Source: an uncultured Saprospiraceae bacterium (GTDB lineage Bacteria; Bacteroidota; Bacteroidia; Chitinophagales; Saprospiraceae). From it: a stretch of DNA of 35,084 bases. The translations under genes and the position numbers were made by a program. This document shows, piece by piece, positions 8,201 to 17,196 of the stretch (position 1 is its first letter; every line of letters starts with the position of its first letter). The notes under the pieces are model-generated. The model was not told the origin of the DNA, ran no database searches, and saw only the letters and a list, made by a program, of their open reading frames with translations. The stretch lies in assembly GCA_937924495.1 (NCBI GenBank), contig CALDSS010000189.1, positions 1 to 35,084 on the forward strand, read 5' to 3'.

Positions 8201-8521
8201 TTAAGAAAGTGCAGCATCAATTTTCGCTTGTAAAGCAGCTTTTGTAGTCGCACCAACGTGTTTGTCAACTACTTCTCCATCCTTGATAATCAAAATAGTA
8301 GGAATGCTTCTCACTCCGTATTTGAAGGAAGTGTTAGGATTGTGGTCAACATTCACCTTTCCGATCAATGCCTTACCATCATATTCAGTTGATAGTTGCT
8401 CAATGATAGGAGTTATCATTCTACATGGACCGCACCATTCTGCCCAAAAGTCAACTACTTGAACTCCTTTGGCATCAAGGACTGTTTCTTGAAAATTTGT
8501 ATCCGTGAATTCGAATGCCAT
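8201..8521 (-). CDS. trxA: Thioredoxin
   Basis: This 106-residue cytoplasmic thioredoxin reduces protein disulfides. It has the canonical active site WCGPC (C30, C33), the buried Asp in VVDFWAEW (D24) and the cis-proline in RSIPT (P74). No signal peptide or lipobox is present, so it acts in the cytoplasm, unlike the thioredoxin-fold lipoprotein at 23204. The ATG at 8521 gives MAFEFTDTNF, a normal start. The gene is followed by a strong intrinsic terminator and preceded by a 121-nt spacer after the lipoprotein gene. I saw no exact TAnnTTTG box in that spacer. Confidence 0.97.
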   Translation of the reverse strand: MAFEFTDTNFQETVLDAKGVQVVDFWAEWCGPCRMITPIIEQLSTEYDGKALIGKVNVDHNPNTSFKYGVRSIPTILIIKDGEVVDKHVGATTKAALQAKIDAALS

Positions 8522-8642
8522 AATTAATTTATTTTTTTGATTAAAGTATTCTGATGAAAACCCATCAGGGTTGAAAAAGTTTACGAAACTATGAATTAGG
8601 TATTAAATTATTAAAAATTGAGCCTATTCATATCTTCCAATA

Positions 8643-9203
8643 TTATAACGTAACAATCTGTAAAATAGTTAAAAGTTCTTCTTGGGTTAAAAATTGTTCG
8701 TACAATAAATTGATACCATCTATCTCATTTTGAATCAAAACTGCCGGAATATCTCCTTTCCAATCTGATTGATTAGTCAAAATTGAAATATCTTCTAAAT
8801 AGAAAGCAGGAGCCGCTAAATTATGACGACGCAAGTACAAACTCATCTGCTCATGACTTATATCTTTATCGGCAATGAAAAGGTGAACCAATTCAAAGGT
8901 ATCTTCAAATTTAGCGTGCATTAATTCCAGTTTCTGAGTTTGGTTCAGCCACTTGCCATCTGCTGTTTTATTTATATTAAAAACGATAGTTCTCCCCCCT
9001 TCTAAATATTGATCTAATTTATCTTTTTGGAATATTTTCAAGGTTTCACCCTCTGCATCATGCAGTTTCTTCAACTCCTTTTTGGAATATTCAACCGAGC
9101 TTTCTTCGATTTGATGAGGTGCTATCTCCTTGTCTATCAGTGATTTAGGCTCTCCACAACCAAAAATCAAACTAACAAAAAAGACCATTTGTAGTTTTTT
9201 CAT
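8643..9203 (-). CDS. Small lipoprotein, thioredoxin-like fold suspected
   Basis: The 186-residue product starts with a lipoprotein signal (MVFFVSLIFGC, lipobox cysteine at residue 16), so it should be lipid-anchored in the envelope. The mature part alternates strands and helices (RTIVFNINKT, FELVHLFIAD, IPAVLIQNEI) and ends in EELLTILQIVTL. The pattern and the proline before AVLI resemble a thioredoxin fold, but no CxxC is present and I do not recognise the family. It lies upstream of trxA on the same strand, which may only be coincidence. The ATG at 9203 begins the signal peptide; a TATTTTTG box precedes it. Confidence 0.75.
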   Translation of the reverse strand: MKKLQMVFFVSLIFGCGEPKSLIDKEIAPHQIEESSVEYSKKELKKLHDAEGETLKIFQKDKLDQYLEGGRTIVFNINKTADGKWLNQTQKLELMHAKFEDTFELVHLFIADKDISHEQMSLYLRRHNLAAPAFYLEDISILTNQSDWKGDIPAVLIQNEIDGINLLYEQFLTQEELLTILQIVTL

Positions 9204-9217
9204 AAAAGAGATAGTTC

Positions 9218-9225
9218 CAAAAATA
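9218..9225 (-). promoter_or_regulatory. Candidate -7 box (TATTTTTG)
   Basis: On the minus strand TATTTTTG matches TAnnTTTG, 14 nt upstream of the lipoprotein ATG at 9203. No TTTG lies at the expected -33 distance. Confidence 0.35.
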
Positions 9226-9269
9226 TGCCTGAAAACTATTCCTGTTAACTTTAACCCAAATTTAGTAAA

Positions 9270-10115
9270 ATGAGGTTTTTAATAATTTTTGGAATATTCT
9301 TCTTTTCGAGTGCCCTTTTTGGTCAGGGTGTTCTCAACAATTTAGGCAATGGGAAAGCCGCAGGTTTGAATGGAATGAACACCACGTTTGAAGGTATTTA
9401 TTCACTTTCAGGCAATCAAGCAGGTATTGCTTTTGAAGAAAAATTTTCCGCTTTTGCTTTCGCAGAACAACGATTTTTGCTTCAAGAATTGACAGGAGTG
9501 AATGCCGGTGCTCTTCTTCCTACCCAATCAGGAAACTTCGGAGTTTCTATTGGGTATTTTGGATTTCAAAATCTAAGTGAACAAAAAGTAGGGCTCGCCT
9601 ATGGAAGAAAACTTTTACAAAATCTTTCAATCGGTGGTCAGTTAGACTTTTATAATTTCCAAACTGGAGATTTTGGAAGCGCTTCTACTTTTACTTTTGA
9701 ATTTGGAATGCAATATCTTTTCAATGAACAATTAACCATTGGCATTCATACACTCAATCCAATCAGAGCCAATTTGAATGAAGAAGAACCCTTGACTTCA
9801 AACTTTAAGTTAGGACTAAAATATTCTGCCTCCAGAAATGTAAAACTATTTACTGAACTGGAAAAAGATTTGAATTTTGATCAAGTTTTCAAAGCTGGAT
9901 TAATTTATTCTCCTATAAAAAGTCTTGAATTTAGAACGGCAATTGCGACCAACCAAACCACCTTTTCTTTTGGATTGGGTTATAAAATGAAAAATGGAAT
10001 CGGTATCGATCTGGCGACCAATTACCATCAGATACTGGGTTTTACTCCTTCGGCGGGGTTTGTCTATCAGGTAAACCGTCCACCAACAACCGAGCGTGAC
10101 CGTCAAAATTTATAA
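9270..10115 (+). CDS. Outer-membrane beta-barrel protein, PorV/PorQ-like
   Basis: The 281-residue protein has a signal peptide (FFFSSALFGQG, cleavage near 19). It is followed by repeating amphipathic strands rich in glycine and aromatics (FGVSIGYFGF, KVGLAYGRKL, LSIGGQLDFYNF, FRTAIATNQTTFSFGLGYKM), typical of an outer-membrane barrel. The opening (NNLGNGKAAGLNGMNTTFEG and IYSLSGNQAGIAF) resembles the start of PorV/PorQ-type proteins of the type IX system, where a GNA...NPAGLA motif occurs. The match is loose, so a general barrel protein is the safer call. It lies between divergently and convergently arranged minus-strand genes. Its last 74 bases overlap the 3' end of the DUF4403 gene on the other strand. 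Confidence 0.7.
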   Translation: MRFLIIFGIFFFSSALFGQGVLNNLGNGKAAGLNGMNTTFEGIYSLSGNQAGIAFEEKFSAFAFAEQRFLLQELTGVNAGALLPTQSGNFGVSIGYFGFQNLSEQKVGLAYGRKLLQNLSIGGQLDFYNFQTGDFGSASTFTFEFGMQYLFNEQLTIGIHTLNPIRANLNEEEPLTSNFKLGLKYSASRNVKLFTELEKDLNFDQVFKAGLIYSPIKSLEFRTAIATNQTTFSFGLGYKMKNGIGIDLATNYHQILGFTPSAGFVYQVNRPPTTERDRQNL

Positions 10116-11433
10116 GTGTTTTTATCCCATCTGGGGTAAGGTAAACATTTAATATGCGAACGGTTCCGAGCTTGGCATCGAGATTAATACCATTTGGCAA
10201 ACCAGGCGCATCTAATTGATTTTGGATTATGGTTTTCATCTCCGTAATATTATGATTGATTTGCTCTTCAACACTGGCCTGAATCATAGATTTTATTTTT
10301 TTCTTGAAAATCAAACCCACTCCTTTCATTAAAATATTACTGGTTTTCAAGTCAATTTTAAGGTCATCTAAAATTACGCTGTCTCGCGCTGGATCATACT
10401 TTGGTTCCCCTTTTCCAAATACTTTTCCATTATAAGCCCCACTCAACTCTGTTTCTACTACTAAATTATTTCCTTGACCAAAAAGGTTAAACCCTTCAAC
10501 CTTCACTTGATTTTTACCCGTTCCGAAAGTTTCTCCCAGTAAATTCATTTTTGCAATTTTCTCTGCTTCCTCAAAAGGGACGAAAGAAATAATATTCATC
10601 TCCAATTTTTGATTGGAAGAATCTGCCCAGGAGAATTTTGGCAACTCTTTTTCGTAAGACAACTGCCCTCCATTGGAACTGATAACGACCGAAGGAGACA
10701 TTAAAATCTGTAATTGGGTTTTTAAAGTATCCGATGAAGTTTTGACCAGCGGCAACAAATTTATGTCCGCAGGCCTTAAAAGTACCCAGGTGTTGAATTC
10801 TTTAGAGGCCTGAATTGGTTTTTTCATTTCTCCCCAAACAGAGGCTATCATTTTTTTTAAATCTAAATTCGTATCTATTTGGTTATCAATGGTTTGTACC
10901 AGTTGTTTTTGCATCTGACCAATGATTATATCGGCAACACCTTCAATTGGTATTTTTATAAAACCTGCTTTTAGAACTGGTTTTTTTATCCAATTGTGAT
11001 GCAGCAAATCCGTGGTTGTAGAAATATCCCAATCTGGACTTATTGAATATTCTGAACGAAAATCCATTTCGATTTCTCCATCTGCCGAAACTTTTCCAAG
11101 CCCTAAGCTTTTGCTTATTTTCAACGAAAGTGGAATTTTAAAATCAATAGCGGACTGGCTGATATCTACTTTAATTTCCCCAGCCTTGTATGCTTTAACA
11201 TCAAAGTCAGCACTACTCACAGCCGAGTTGAATAATGTATCTGGAATATTTTTATTAAGCGCCTTTTCTACTTTTGGCAAGTCGAGTTCCACGTCAATAA
11301 AAAACATAGATGGTTCCTTTTCTACTTCAAAAGGATTGTAGTATTCCATTGGGACAGCTAACTTTTGTGTCTTACAAGAAAGGAGGAGCAAGGTAAGAAG
11401 AACTGCTATACTCCAAAGAGATTGATGGTTCAT
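10042..11433 (-). CDS. DUF4403-family lipoprotein
   Basis: The length is 463 residues from the ATG at 11433 (MNHQSLWSIAVLLTLLLLSC, with a lipobox cysteine at residue 20); the track start 57 nt upstream adds a tail without signal character. The body follows the DUF4403 pattern. VELDLPKVEKALNKNIPDTLF comes first, then KVDISQSAIDFKIPL, ISPDWDISTTTDL followed by WIKKPVLKAGFIKIPIEG, and TWVLLRPADINLLPL. Two related halves with long amphipathic beta strands suggest a lipid- or ligand-binding tubular fold, but the function is not established. It sits 77 nt downstream of the DUF4249 gene on the same strand and may be co-transcribed with it. Its 3' end overlaps the barrel gene on the plus strand by 74 bp. 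Confidence 0.85.
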   Translation of the reverse strand: MNHQSLWSIAVLLTLLLLSCKTQKLAVPMEYYNPFEVEKEPSMFFIDVELDLPKVEKALNKNIPDTLFNSAVSSADFDVKAYKAGEIKVDISQSAIDFKIPLSLKISKSLGLGKVSADGEIEMDFRSEYSISPDWDISTTTDLLHHNWIKKPVLKAGFIKIPIEGVADIIIGQMQKQLVQTIDNQIDTNLDLKKMIASVWGEMKKPIQASKEFNTWVLLRPADINLLPLVKTSSDTLKTQLQILMSPSVVISSNGGQLSYEKELPKFSWADSSNQKLEMNIISFVPFEEAEKIAKMNLLGETFGTGKNQVKVEGFNLFGQGNNLVVETELSGAYNGKVFGKGEPKYDPARDSVILDDLKIDLKTSNILMKGVGLIFKKKIKSMIQASVEEQINHNITEMKTIIQNQLDAPGLPNGINLDAKLGTVRILNVYLTPDGIKTLINFDGHARLLVDGLPDRQTPPKE

Positions 11434-11510
11434 TCTCAAAATGAAATTCAGGGATATTGAGTTTTCAATCCCAAAATAATAAAAAAACAATTACGCAGAT
11501 TAATGATACC

Positions 11511-12449
11511 TTATTGAATTATGGTGGTTGTATCTCGATTAGTACTAATTCCACTAAAGATACCAGGACTGCTTGAAGGATTGGAAAAATCTATTACGTC
11601 ACCATTAGAAAAAGGATTATCAGAATCAGCTTTGTTATGGTAGGAAACTAAGTAATCGTAATAATCTTTACCAATCGTATGTAACTCCGTAATTACTTGA
11701 CCATAACTTGACTTATCTCTTAAATAGTCTAACACTCCTGGTTCAAATTGAACTCTATAAATTAGCTCTCTCGAACCGCCCACAAATGACCGATCGGTTA
11801 ATAAAATTCGTCGTTCATCAAAATATTGAATACCTGGGTCGCGTGGACTAAATTTTTTTACTTTCATTGGCTCAGAGTCAAAAGGATCAATGATTCCATT
11901 ATTATCCAAATCTAACTTTGCAACATGAAGAAAATTGATAATGAAATAGTTTTCTTCTAAAGGATTAGTATCCTCAACTGTAGCGGTGAGATGCATGGTT
12001 TCACTAATAAAATTTAGACTAACCCCACCAATATCATCTCTTTGAGTCGAAGTTACGTTAGAAGGGAGCGGAGCACTTCCGGTCCAGGTAGAAGTTCTAA
12101 AACCAGGTGCTTGGGCTTTTACAGTATAGGTTTTTCCTGCTTCTGCAATAAGATGGATTGATCTGTAGCAAGGAACGTTAGTTGTGTCATTGTGGTACTC
12201 AAGCGTCTCTAACAGTTCATTTTCATTAGAGTAAATTTCTACTGTTGCATTATCAAGGTATAAAATATCCTTTTGTTGGGGGTTTAGTTTGTACAAAACC
12301 ACTCTAAAATGTTCTCCTTCATCAAATAAAGCATCCATTGCCAAACTAGGTGCAAGACCTGTGGGTTCCAACTCATCAGTAGGTATAGAACAACTCAATA
12401 TTCCTAAGAGGAGAAATAAAAAAGTATGGTGGTAGGTTATTTTCTTCAT
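11511..12449 (-). CDS. DUF4249 domain-containing lipoprotein
   Basis: This 312-residue lipoprotein (HHTFLFLLLGILSC, lipobox cysteine at residue 20) has the DUF4249 layout. It has an early beta-sandwich (VVLYKLNPQQKDILYLDNATVEIYSNE), the YTVKAQAPGFRTSTWTGSAPLP segment with its conserved proline, and a C-terminal helix-rich part ending LVSYHNKADSDNPFSNG. Proteins of this family are almost always encoded next to a TonB-dependent receptor, and here the gene lies 35 nt downstream of one. It is therefore probably the surface or periplasmic partner of that receptor, as in SusD-like pairs, though the substrate is unknown. The ATG at 12449 begins the signal peptide. Confidence 0.9.
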   Translation of the reverse strand: MKKITYHHTFLFLLLGILSCSIPTDELEPTGLAPSLAMDALFDEGEHFRVVLYKLNPQQKDILYLDNATVEIYSNENELLETLEYHNDTTNVPCYRSIHLIAEAGKTYTVKAQAPGFRTSTWTGSAPLPSNVTSTQRDDIGGVSLNFISETMHLTATVEDTNPLEENYFIINFLHVAKLDLDNNGIIDPFDSEPMKVKKFSPRDPGIQYFDERRILLTDRSFVGGSRELIYRVQFEPGVLDYLRDKSSYGQVITELHTIGKDYYDYLVSYHNKADSDNPFSNGDVIDFSNPSSSPGIFSGISTNRDTTTIIQ

Positions 12450-12484
12450 ATTGATAACGTCTTGGGCATTGCAAATCTACAAAT

Positions 12485-15157
12485 TTAAAATTGAACGGAA
12501 TAACTAAAAGCCGGTAAAAGTGGAAGAATAAATCGCTTATGAATTATTTCGTCAATTTCTCCTTGTTCATTTTCATCTCTTCTTAATTCATAAAAAATCG
12601 CATTTTTTCGTAAGTAAATATTATGAACACTAAATTTAATTTGCTGTTCACCAATCGTGCCAATCCATCGATAATCGCCTCCTAAATCCAATTTGTGGTA
12701 AAAAGGCATTCGTGCACCATTTCTAGTATCAAACCTTCGTATATTGATTGGCGGGAAATTTACAGGCGTAATAATAAAGTCACCAATTGGCTGAGTTATG
12801 GCCAATCCAGTACCAAAAGAGAAGGCGGCAGACAGGGTTAATTTCTTATTTATTTTACCCACTGCAAGCACATTGGCCGAGTGCCTTCTATCATATCTAT
12901 AGGGGAATTCAGCACCATTAAAATTTAATTCTTCAAATTCCCTTGTTGACCTTGCGTAGGTATAATTAATATCGGTTTGCAGCCAACCTTCCCATTTTTT
13001 AGAATAATTCCACTCCATACCATAGGCCAAGCCTTTTCCAACGGTAGTAACGTCCTCCCAATCATTGGCATTAAATCTATAAACCAAAACATCTTTTACG
13101 TCAATCAAATTCCACATTTTTTTATAATAGGCAGATATCCCAAATTGGGCGCCTGTTTTAAGTTTAAAAGATTGCCAATACGAAACTTGATAACTCCTTT
13201 GCGGCCTAATTGATTTTGTAGAGGTAACCCAAATATCTTCGGGCAATCCAATAGTATAGGGGGAGAGCAAATGCAAAAACTGAGTCATTGACTCAAAATT
13301 CACCCCAGTAGCGGCCTCTTCATTTGCCTGCCAACTCACTCCTATTCGAGGTTCAAAAGCCAAATAACTGGTATCCTCTACATGATATTGAGTGCCAAAA
13401 CCGCCAATTCTAAACTTTCCTTTTTTCAAAAAATTTTGGTCATAGCCAAAATAGGCACTAATCTGGCTGGATTGAATTTCTCCCTGTTCCCAAAGGGTAT
13501 CCAACGCACGCTGAAAAGTATCTCGGTCAATATTTACATCTACATTATCAGAAAAAATATCGACTATGCCCGGTTGAAATTTAAATTGTTTTGCCTGAAT
13601 ACCAAAGCGAGTGGTTGCATCCGAATTATGATAATAATCAAAATCCAATTTAACCGTTCTGTCTTCAATATTAGAATTGAATTGTTGTCTATTGCTCTGA
13701 ATTTCTATGATTTCCTCATTCTTTCGAATAATTACATCTCTGTCTTCCTTTGTCTCATTAGCAAACTTGCTGTAAGTCATTGTGAAATTTGAAAATAGCT
13801 TTTTTGTCAATGACCTATTCCATCTAAATGAGCCAATATTATTACCCCACCGTTGATTATAGCTTCTATCAAACTGCGCCTTAAACAAAACCGATGTATC
13901 CGCACTAAAGATATCCTCGCCAACATCATCTCGAAAAATATCGGCTCCTGAATAAAAACTTAAATGGAAACGATTTTTAGAATTTGGCGAGTAATTGATT
14001 TTAGAATTTATATCGTAAAACCAATAATTTATCGTTCCATTTATTCCATCTACGCTTCTTTGACTTGCATAATATGCTCGTGTATAAAGCCCTGTCAGTG
14101 AGGCACGTCCACTAATAAAATAGCTCGCTTTATTTTTGATAATAGGCCCTTCTGAAGAAAATTTAGTCGATAGCAATCCAATTTCAAATTTATTTTCATT
14201 CTCCAGTTTATTTCCATCTTTTGTTCTAACATCGATAATTGAGGAAAGCCTACCTCCATACCTCGAAGGAAACCCGTGCGAATAAAAACGAATATTTTGA
14301 ACAGCATTGTGGTCAAAAATGGAATAAATACCCCAAGTATGTGCAGGATTATAGACAGGAGCATCATCCAATAATATTAGATTTTGGTCAGCTCCTCCTC
14401 CTCGCACATGCGTCCCGCCTATTCCCTCCGCCCCAGTCTGCACACCAGGCTGAAAATTTATCACTCTCATCAAATCTGTTTCTCCTCCGAGCGCAGGCAT
14501 AAGCTCCAAAGCCATTTTATCAATCTCTGTAATTGGTTCTATATAATCAGGAGAATATCGCTTCCCAGTGATAGTGACAGACCCTAATTCCGTTTTAGAT
14601 GGAGTCAGTTGAATCGTAATTATTTTACCATCCTGAAGTGTCTGTTTTACAACATAGTCCTCATAACCAAGATATTGGATTCTTAGACTTTGGATACCAC
14701 TTGGAATTGATAAACTAAAAAATCCAAATCGGTTAGAACTCGTGCCTTGCAAGTAATTATCCTCTGGAAAAATATTGGCTCCAATCAAGCGCTCACCTGT
14801 CGTAGAATCTTCAATGTATCCATAAATGGTTTGGCGTTTTTTGAATTTAATAGTCAGGTCTTTGTAAATAACCACCTGCTTTCCAATTTCTTTAAAAGCT
14901 AAATCTGTATTATTTAAAATTTTAGTTAAAACAGTCTTTAATGGTACTTGGTCTTTTTTATAGCTCACTTTCCTTTTAAGGTTAGAAAGTTCTGGACTGT
15001 AAGAAATTATAATATCAGGATGTTTTTTCAGAGTTTCCAAGGCATTTTCTATTGACACCGCTTCAAAATCAGCATCAACAACGACTTCCAAGGGAGATTG
15101 ACCAAAGAGCCAACCTGAAAAGCAAAAGGCCAAAATGAGTCCGACATTTTTTTTCAT
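12485..15157 (-). CDS. TonB-dependent receptor with STN and carboxypeptidase-regulatory domains
   Basis: The receptor is 890 residues from the ATG at 15157 (MKKNVGLILAFCFSGWLFGQS signal); the track start is a TTG 27 nt upstream. The order is a secretin/TonB short N-terminal (STN) domain (about 25-98), a carboxypeptidase-regulatory-like domain (about 108-190: TIYGYIEDSTTGERLIGANI), and a plug (about 205-320: GTHVRGGGADQNLILLDDAP, PSRYGGRLSSIIDVRT). A 22-strand-type barrel follows and ends in the aromatic FSYSVQF. The STN domain often signals through a FecR/anti-sigma pair, but none is encoded here. With the DUF4249 gene directly downstream it forms a typical Bacteroidota uptake pair for an unknown substrate. 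No sugar-degrading enzymes are nearby, so it is not a polysaccharide locus. Confidence 0.95.
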   Translation of the reverse strand: MKKNVGLILAFCFSGWLFGQSPLEVVVDADFEAVSIENALETLKKHPDIIISYSPELSNLKRKVSYKKDQVPLKTVLTKILNNTDLAFKEIGKQVVIYKDLTIKFKKRQTIYGYIEDSTTGERLIGANIFPEDNYLQGTSSNRFGFFSLSIPSGIQSLRIQYLGYEDYVVKQTLQDGKIITIQLTPSKTELGSVTITGKRYSPDYIEPITEIDKMALELMPALGGETDLMRVINFQPGVQTGAEGIGGTHVRGGGADQNLILLDDAPVYNPAHTWGIYSIFDHNAVQNIRFYSHGFPSRYGGRLSSIIDVRTKDGNKLENENKFEIGLLSTKFSSEGPIIKNKASYFISGRASLTGLYTRAYYASQRSVDGINGTINYWFYDINSKINYSPNSKNRFHLSFYSGADIFRDDVGEDIFSADTSVLFKAQFDRSYNQRWGNNIGSFRWNRSLTKKLFSNFTMTYSKFANETKEDRDVIIRKNEEIIEIQSNRQQFNSNIEDRTVKLDFDYYHNSDATTRFGIQAKQFKFQPGIVDIFSDNVDVNIDRDTFQRALDTLWEQGEIQSSQISAYFGYDQNFLKKGKFRIGGFGTQYHVEDTSYLAFEPRIGVSWQANEEAATGVNFESMTQFLHLLSPYTIGLPEDIWVTSTKSIRPQRSYQVSYWQSFKLKTGAQFGISAYYKKMWNLIDVKDVLVYRFNANDWEDVTTVGKGLAYGMEWNYSKKWEGWLQTDINYTYARSTREFEELNFNGAEFPYRYDRRHSANVLAVGKINKKLTLSAAFSFGTGLAITQPIGDFIITPVNFPPINIRRFDTRNGARMPFYHKLDLGGDYRWIGTIGEQQIKFSVHNIYLRKNAIFYELRRDENEQGEIDEIIHKRFILPLLPAFSYSVQF

Positions 15158-15255
15158 AGAAAAAGAGGTGATTTCTGGGAACAAATGACGTAATTCGCGC
15201 CGTCTTTCCCAATTTACAATAATTTTCTATTAATTATTTCCTGTGAACGTAATTT

Positions 15256-15276
15256 GACAATTTTCTTGTAATTGTC
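15256..15276 (+). promoter_or_regulatory. Inverted repeat upstream of pgi
   Basis: GACAATT (15256-15262) and AATTGTC (15270-15276) form a perfect 7-bp inverted repeat with a 7-nt spacer, ending 28 nt before the pgi ATG. It is a possible operator or short hairpin in the leader. The call rests on symmetry alone. Confidence 0.3.
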
Positions 15277-15304
15277 GGCGTATGCTTTTTTCAAAAGTCA
15301 AAAA

Positions 15305-16615
15305 ATGAACAAATTAAAATTCAATTTAGCTGGAGCAAAGTCCTTTTTAAAAGAAGGAGAATTGGAAATGTTGGAACCCTACGTGGCCCAGGCCAACAAA
15401 TTATTACTTTCAAAAAAAGGCCCTGGAAATGATTATTTAGGTTGGGTTGATTTGCCAACAAAATATGACAAAACGGAATTCCAAGCGATCAAAAAAGCAG
15501 CGGAAGACATTCGTCAAAAAGCAGAAGTTTTGATTGTGATTGGAATCGGAGGCTCCTATCTTGGAGCAAAAGCTGCAATTGATTTCCTCAGCCATAGTTT
15601 TTACAACAACCTTCCGAAAGAGAAAAGAAATGGACCAGAAATCTATTTCGCTGGAACCAATATTTCTTCGACCTATCATGCCCACTTGATGGAGTTGGTC
15701 GGCAAAAGAGATTTTTGCATCAACATGATTTCCAAATCTGGCACAACCACTGAACCGGCCATTGCTTTCCGTTTTTTCAAAAAGAAATTGGAAGATAAAT
15801 ACGGAAAAGCAGAAGCCAAGAAAAGAATTTTTGCCACAACGGATAAAAATAAAGGCGCACTAAAAACACTCGCTAAAAAAGAGGGCTATCAGACTTTTGT
15901 AGTGCCTGATGATGTGGGTGGAAGATTTTCTGTTTTGACAGCAGTAGGTTTGCTTCCAATCGCTTGCTCAGGTGCAGATATTGATGAGTTGATGAAAGGA
16001 GCAAAAGATGCCATTAAAGATTTTAAAAAGCCTTTCGGCGAAAATGCATGTCATCAATATGTGGCTGCAAGAAATGCCCTTCATCGCAGTGGAAAAGATA
16101 TTGAAATGTTGGTCAATTACGAACCACGTTGCACCAATATTGCTGAATGGTGGAAGCAACTCTACGGAGAAAGTGAGGGCAAAGACGGCAAAGGAATCTT
16201 CCCTGCCTCAGCTAATTTTACAGCTGATTTACATTCAATGGGACAATATATTCAGGATGGCAAAAGGCATTTATTTGAAACGATTTTGACCATTAAAAAA
16301 CCTGAGAAAAGTTTAAAAATCAAGGAGGAGGATTTAAACCTTGATGGTTTGAATTACCTTGCTGGCAAGACCATGGATTTCGTCAATAAAAAAGCAAAGG
16401 AAGGTACTATTATGGCTCATATTGATGGCGGCGTTCCGAATTTAGAAATTGAATTACCAGCCGCAACTCCTTATCATTTGGGTTACTTATTTTACTTTTT
16501 TGAAAAGGCTTGCGCCGTGAGTGGCTATCTATTGGGCGTCAATCCATTTGACCAGCCCGGTGTCGAAGCCTACAAAAGAAATATGTTTAAACTCCTTGGA
16601 AAACCGGGGTATTAA
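15305..16615 (+). CDS. pgi: Glucose-6-phosphate isomerase
   Basis: This enzyme interconverts glucose 6-phosphate and fructose 6-phosphate in glycolysis and gluconeogenesis. The 436 residues from the ATG at 15305 match the short Bacillus/Thermotoga-type enzyme rather than the 550-residue E. coli form. The track start at 15272 is a TTG. Visible signatures are [12 protein letters not shown], the phosphate-binding loop [24 protein letters not shown] and the region around [17 protein letters not shown] that carries catalytic glutamate. It is divergent from the TonB-dependent receptor and stands alone, with a hairpin terminator about 140 nt downstream. Confidence 0.96.
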   Translation: MNKLKFNLAGAKSFLKEGELEMLEPYVAQANKLLLSKKGPGNDYLGWVDLPTKYDKTEFQAIKKAAEDIRQKAEVLIVIGIGGSYLGAKAAIDFLSHSFYNNLPKEKRNGPEIYFAGTNISSTYHAHLMELVGKRDFCINMISKSGTTTEPAIAFRFFKKKLEDKYGKAEAKKRIFATTDKNKGALKTLAKKEGYQTFVVPDDVGGRFSVLTAVGLLPIACSGADIDELMKGAKDAIKDFKKPFGENACHQYVAARNALHRSGKDIEMLVNYEPRCTNIAEWWKQLYGESEGKDGKGIFPASANFTADLHSMGQYIQDGKRHLFETILTIKKPEKSLKIKEEDLNLDGLNYLAGKTMDFVNKKAKEGTIMAHIDGGVPNLEIELPAATPYHLGYLFYFFEKACAVSGYLLGVNPFDQPGVEAYKRNMFKLLGKPGY

Positions 16616-16722
16616 AAGTTCAAATTCAAGACTCAAGGACAAGTTCGAGGACTTAAAAATGAATCTTGATTTTGATAAAGATTTTGGAATTTCAACTCCA
16701 TCCCTTTCTCCTTAACAAAGGG

Positions 16723-16745
16723 AGAGGCTGTTCCAAAAACCGATT
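16723..16745 (+). repeat. IS-end-like direct repeat, copy A
   Basis: The sequence agaggctgttccaaaaaccg (plus att) matches the copy at 17521-17543 at 21 of 23 positions, in the same orientation. Both are followed by a CCGATT...AATTGG mini-hairpin. The word GGCTGTTCCAAAAA resembles terminal inverted repeats of IS1182/IS5-type elements. The two copies bracket the genes at 16802 and 17197. Confidence 0.55.
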
Positions 16746-16753
16746 GTAATTGG

Positions 16754-16783
16754 GCAGCGAGCTAGTCTCGCTGCTTTTTTTTT
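16754..16783 (+). terminator. Intrinsic terminator
   Basis: GCAGCGAG / CTCGCTGC is a perfect 8-bp stem with a 5-nt loop and nine T residues. It ends transcription from the pgi side just before the small membrane-protein gene at 16802. Confidence 0.85.
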
Positions 16784-16801
16784 ATCTTCGATTCAAAAAA
16801 C

Positions 16802-17176
16802 ATGAAAGAAATTTTAGATGAGGATTTCAATAAAAATGAAGAGCTTGATAAAGATGAATTAACTTCAAATATTTCATTAAGAACCTTTATTTATCTAATA
16901 TTTATGCTCGTTGGAGGTGCTATTTTTCATGCAGCCTTTGTAAATTCTGAGCTGCCAATTATTGCATTGGTATATACCAGTGTTGGCTTTATGATTCTCT
17001 GTACTGTTTTAAGTTTAATTCTTGAGGTTTTTCGAGATTTCTCCAGGAAAAGAAAAGAAGCAAAAACTGGTAAGTTTACTAAACAAGATCCATTATGGTT
17101 TAAAACTATCGAAGGAGGGTTCTCAATTTGGATACTTCTGATGAGTCTGAACATTTTGGGACAAGTTTTTAATTAA
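16802..17176 (+). CDS. Small three-TM membrane protein, unknown
   Basis: The 124 residues start with an acidic cytoplasmic-looking head (MKEILDEDFNKNEELDKDEL). Three hydrophobic segments follow at about 30-48 (FIYLIFMLVGGAIFHAAF), 53-78 (IIALVYTSVGFMILCTVLSL) and 106-123 (GGFSIWILLMSLNILG). A basic loop (RKRKEAKTGKFTKQ) lies between the second and third. No family is recognised. It is 20 nt upstream of the ankyrin gene and both lie between two IS-end-like direct repeats, so they may have arrived or move together. A TATCTTCG close to the Bacteroidota -7 box precedes the ATG. Confidence 0.7.
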   Translation: MKEILDEDFNKNEELDKDELTSNISLRTFIYLIFMLVGGAIFHAAFVNSELPIIALVYTSVGFMILCTVLSLILEVFRDFSRKRKEAKTGKFTKQDPLWFKTIEGGFSIWILLMSLNILGQVFN

Positions 17177-17196
17177 GATTATAAAATTTCAATTCT

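Noticed and set aside
11012-11341. 109-aa plus-strand ORF opposite the DUF4403 gene
   Set aside because: The Ser/Ile-rich product has no recognisable feature and is fully covered by a family-assigned gene on the other strand.
13382-13792. 136-aa plus-strand ORF inside the TonB-dependent receptor gene
   Set aside because: It lies wholly antisense to a well-supported receptor gene; its product is Ile/Lys/Asn-rich with no signal peptide or motif, as expected of a shadow frame.
16521-16715. 64-aa ORF spanning the end of pgi
   Set aside because: It begins within pgi in another frame and runs into the repeat region; no protein-like features.
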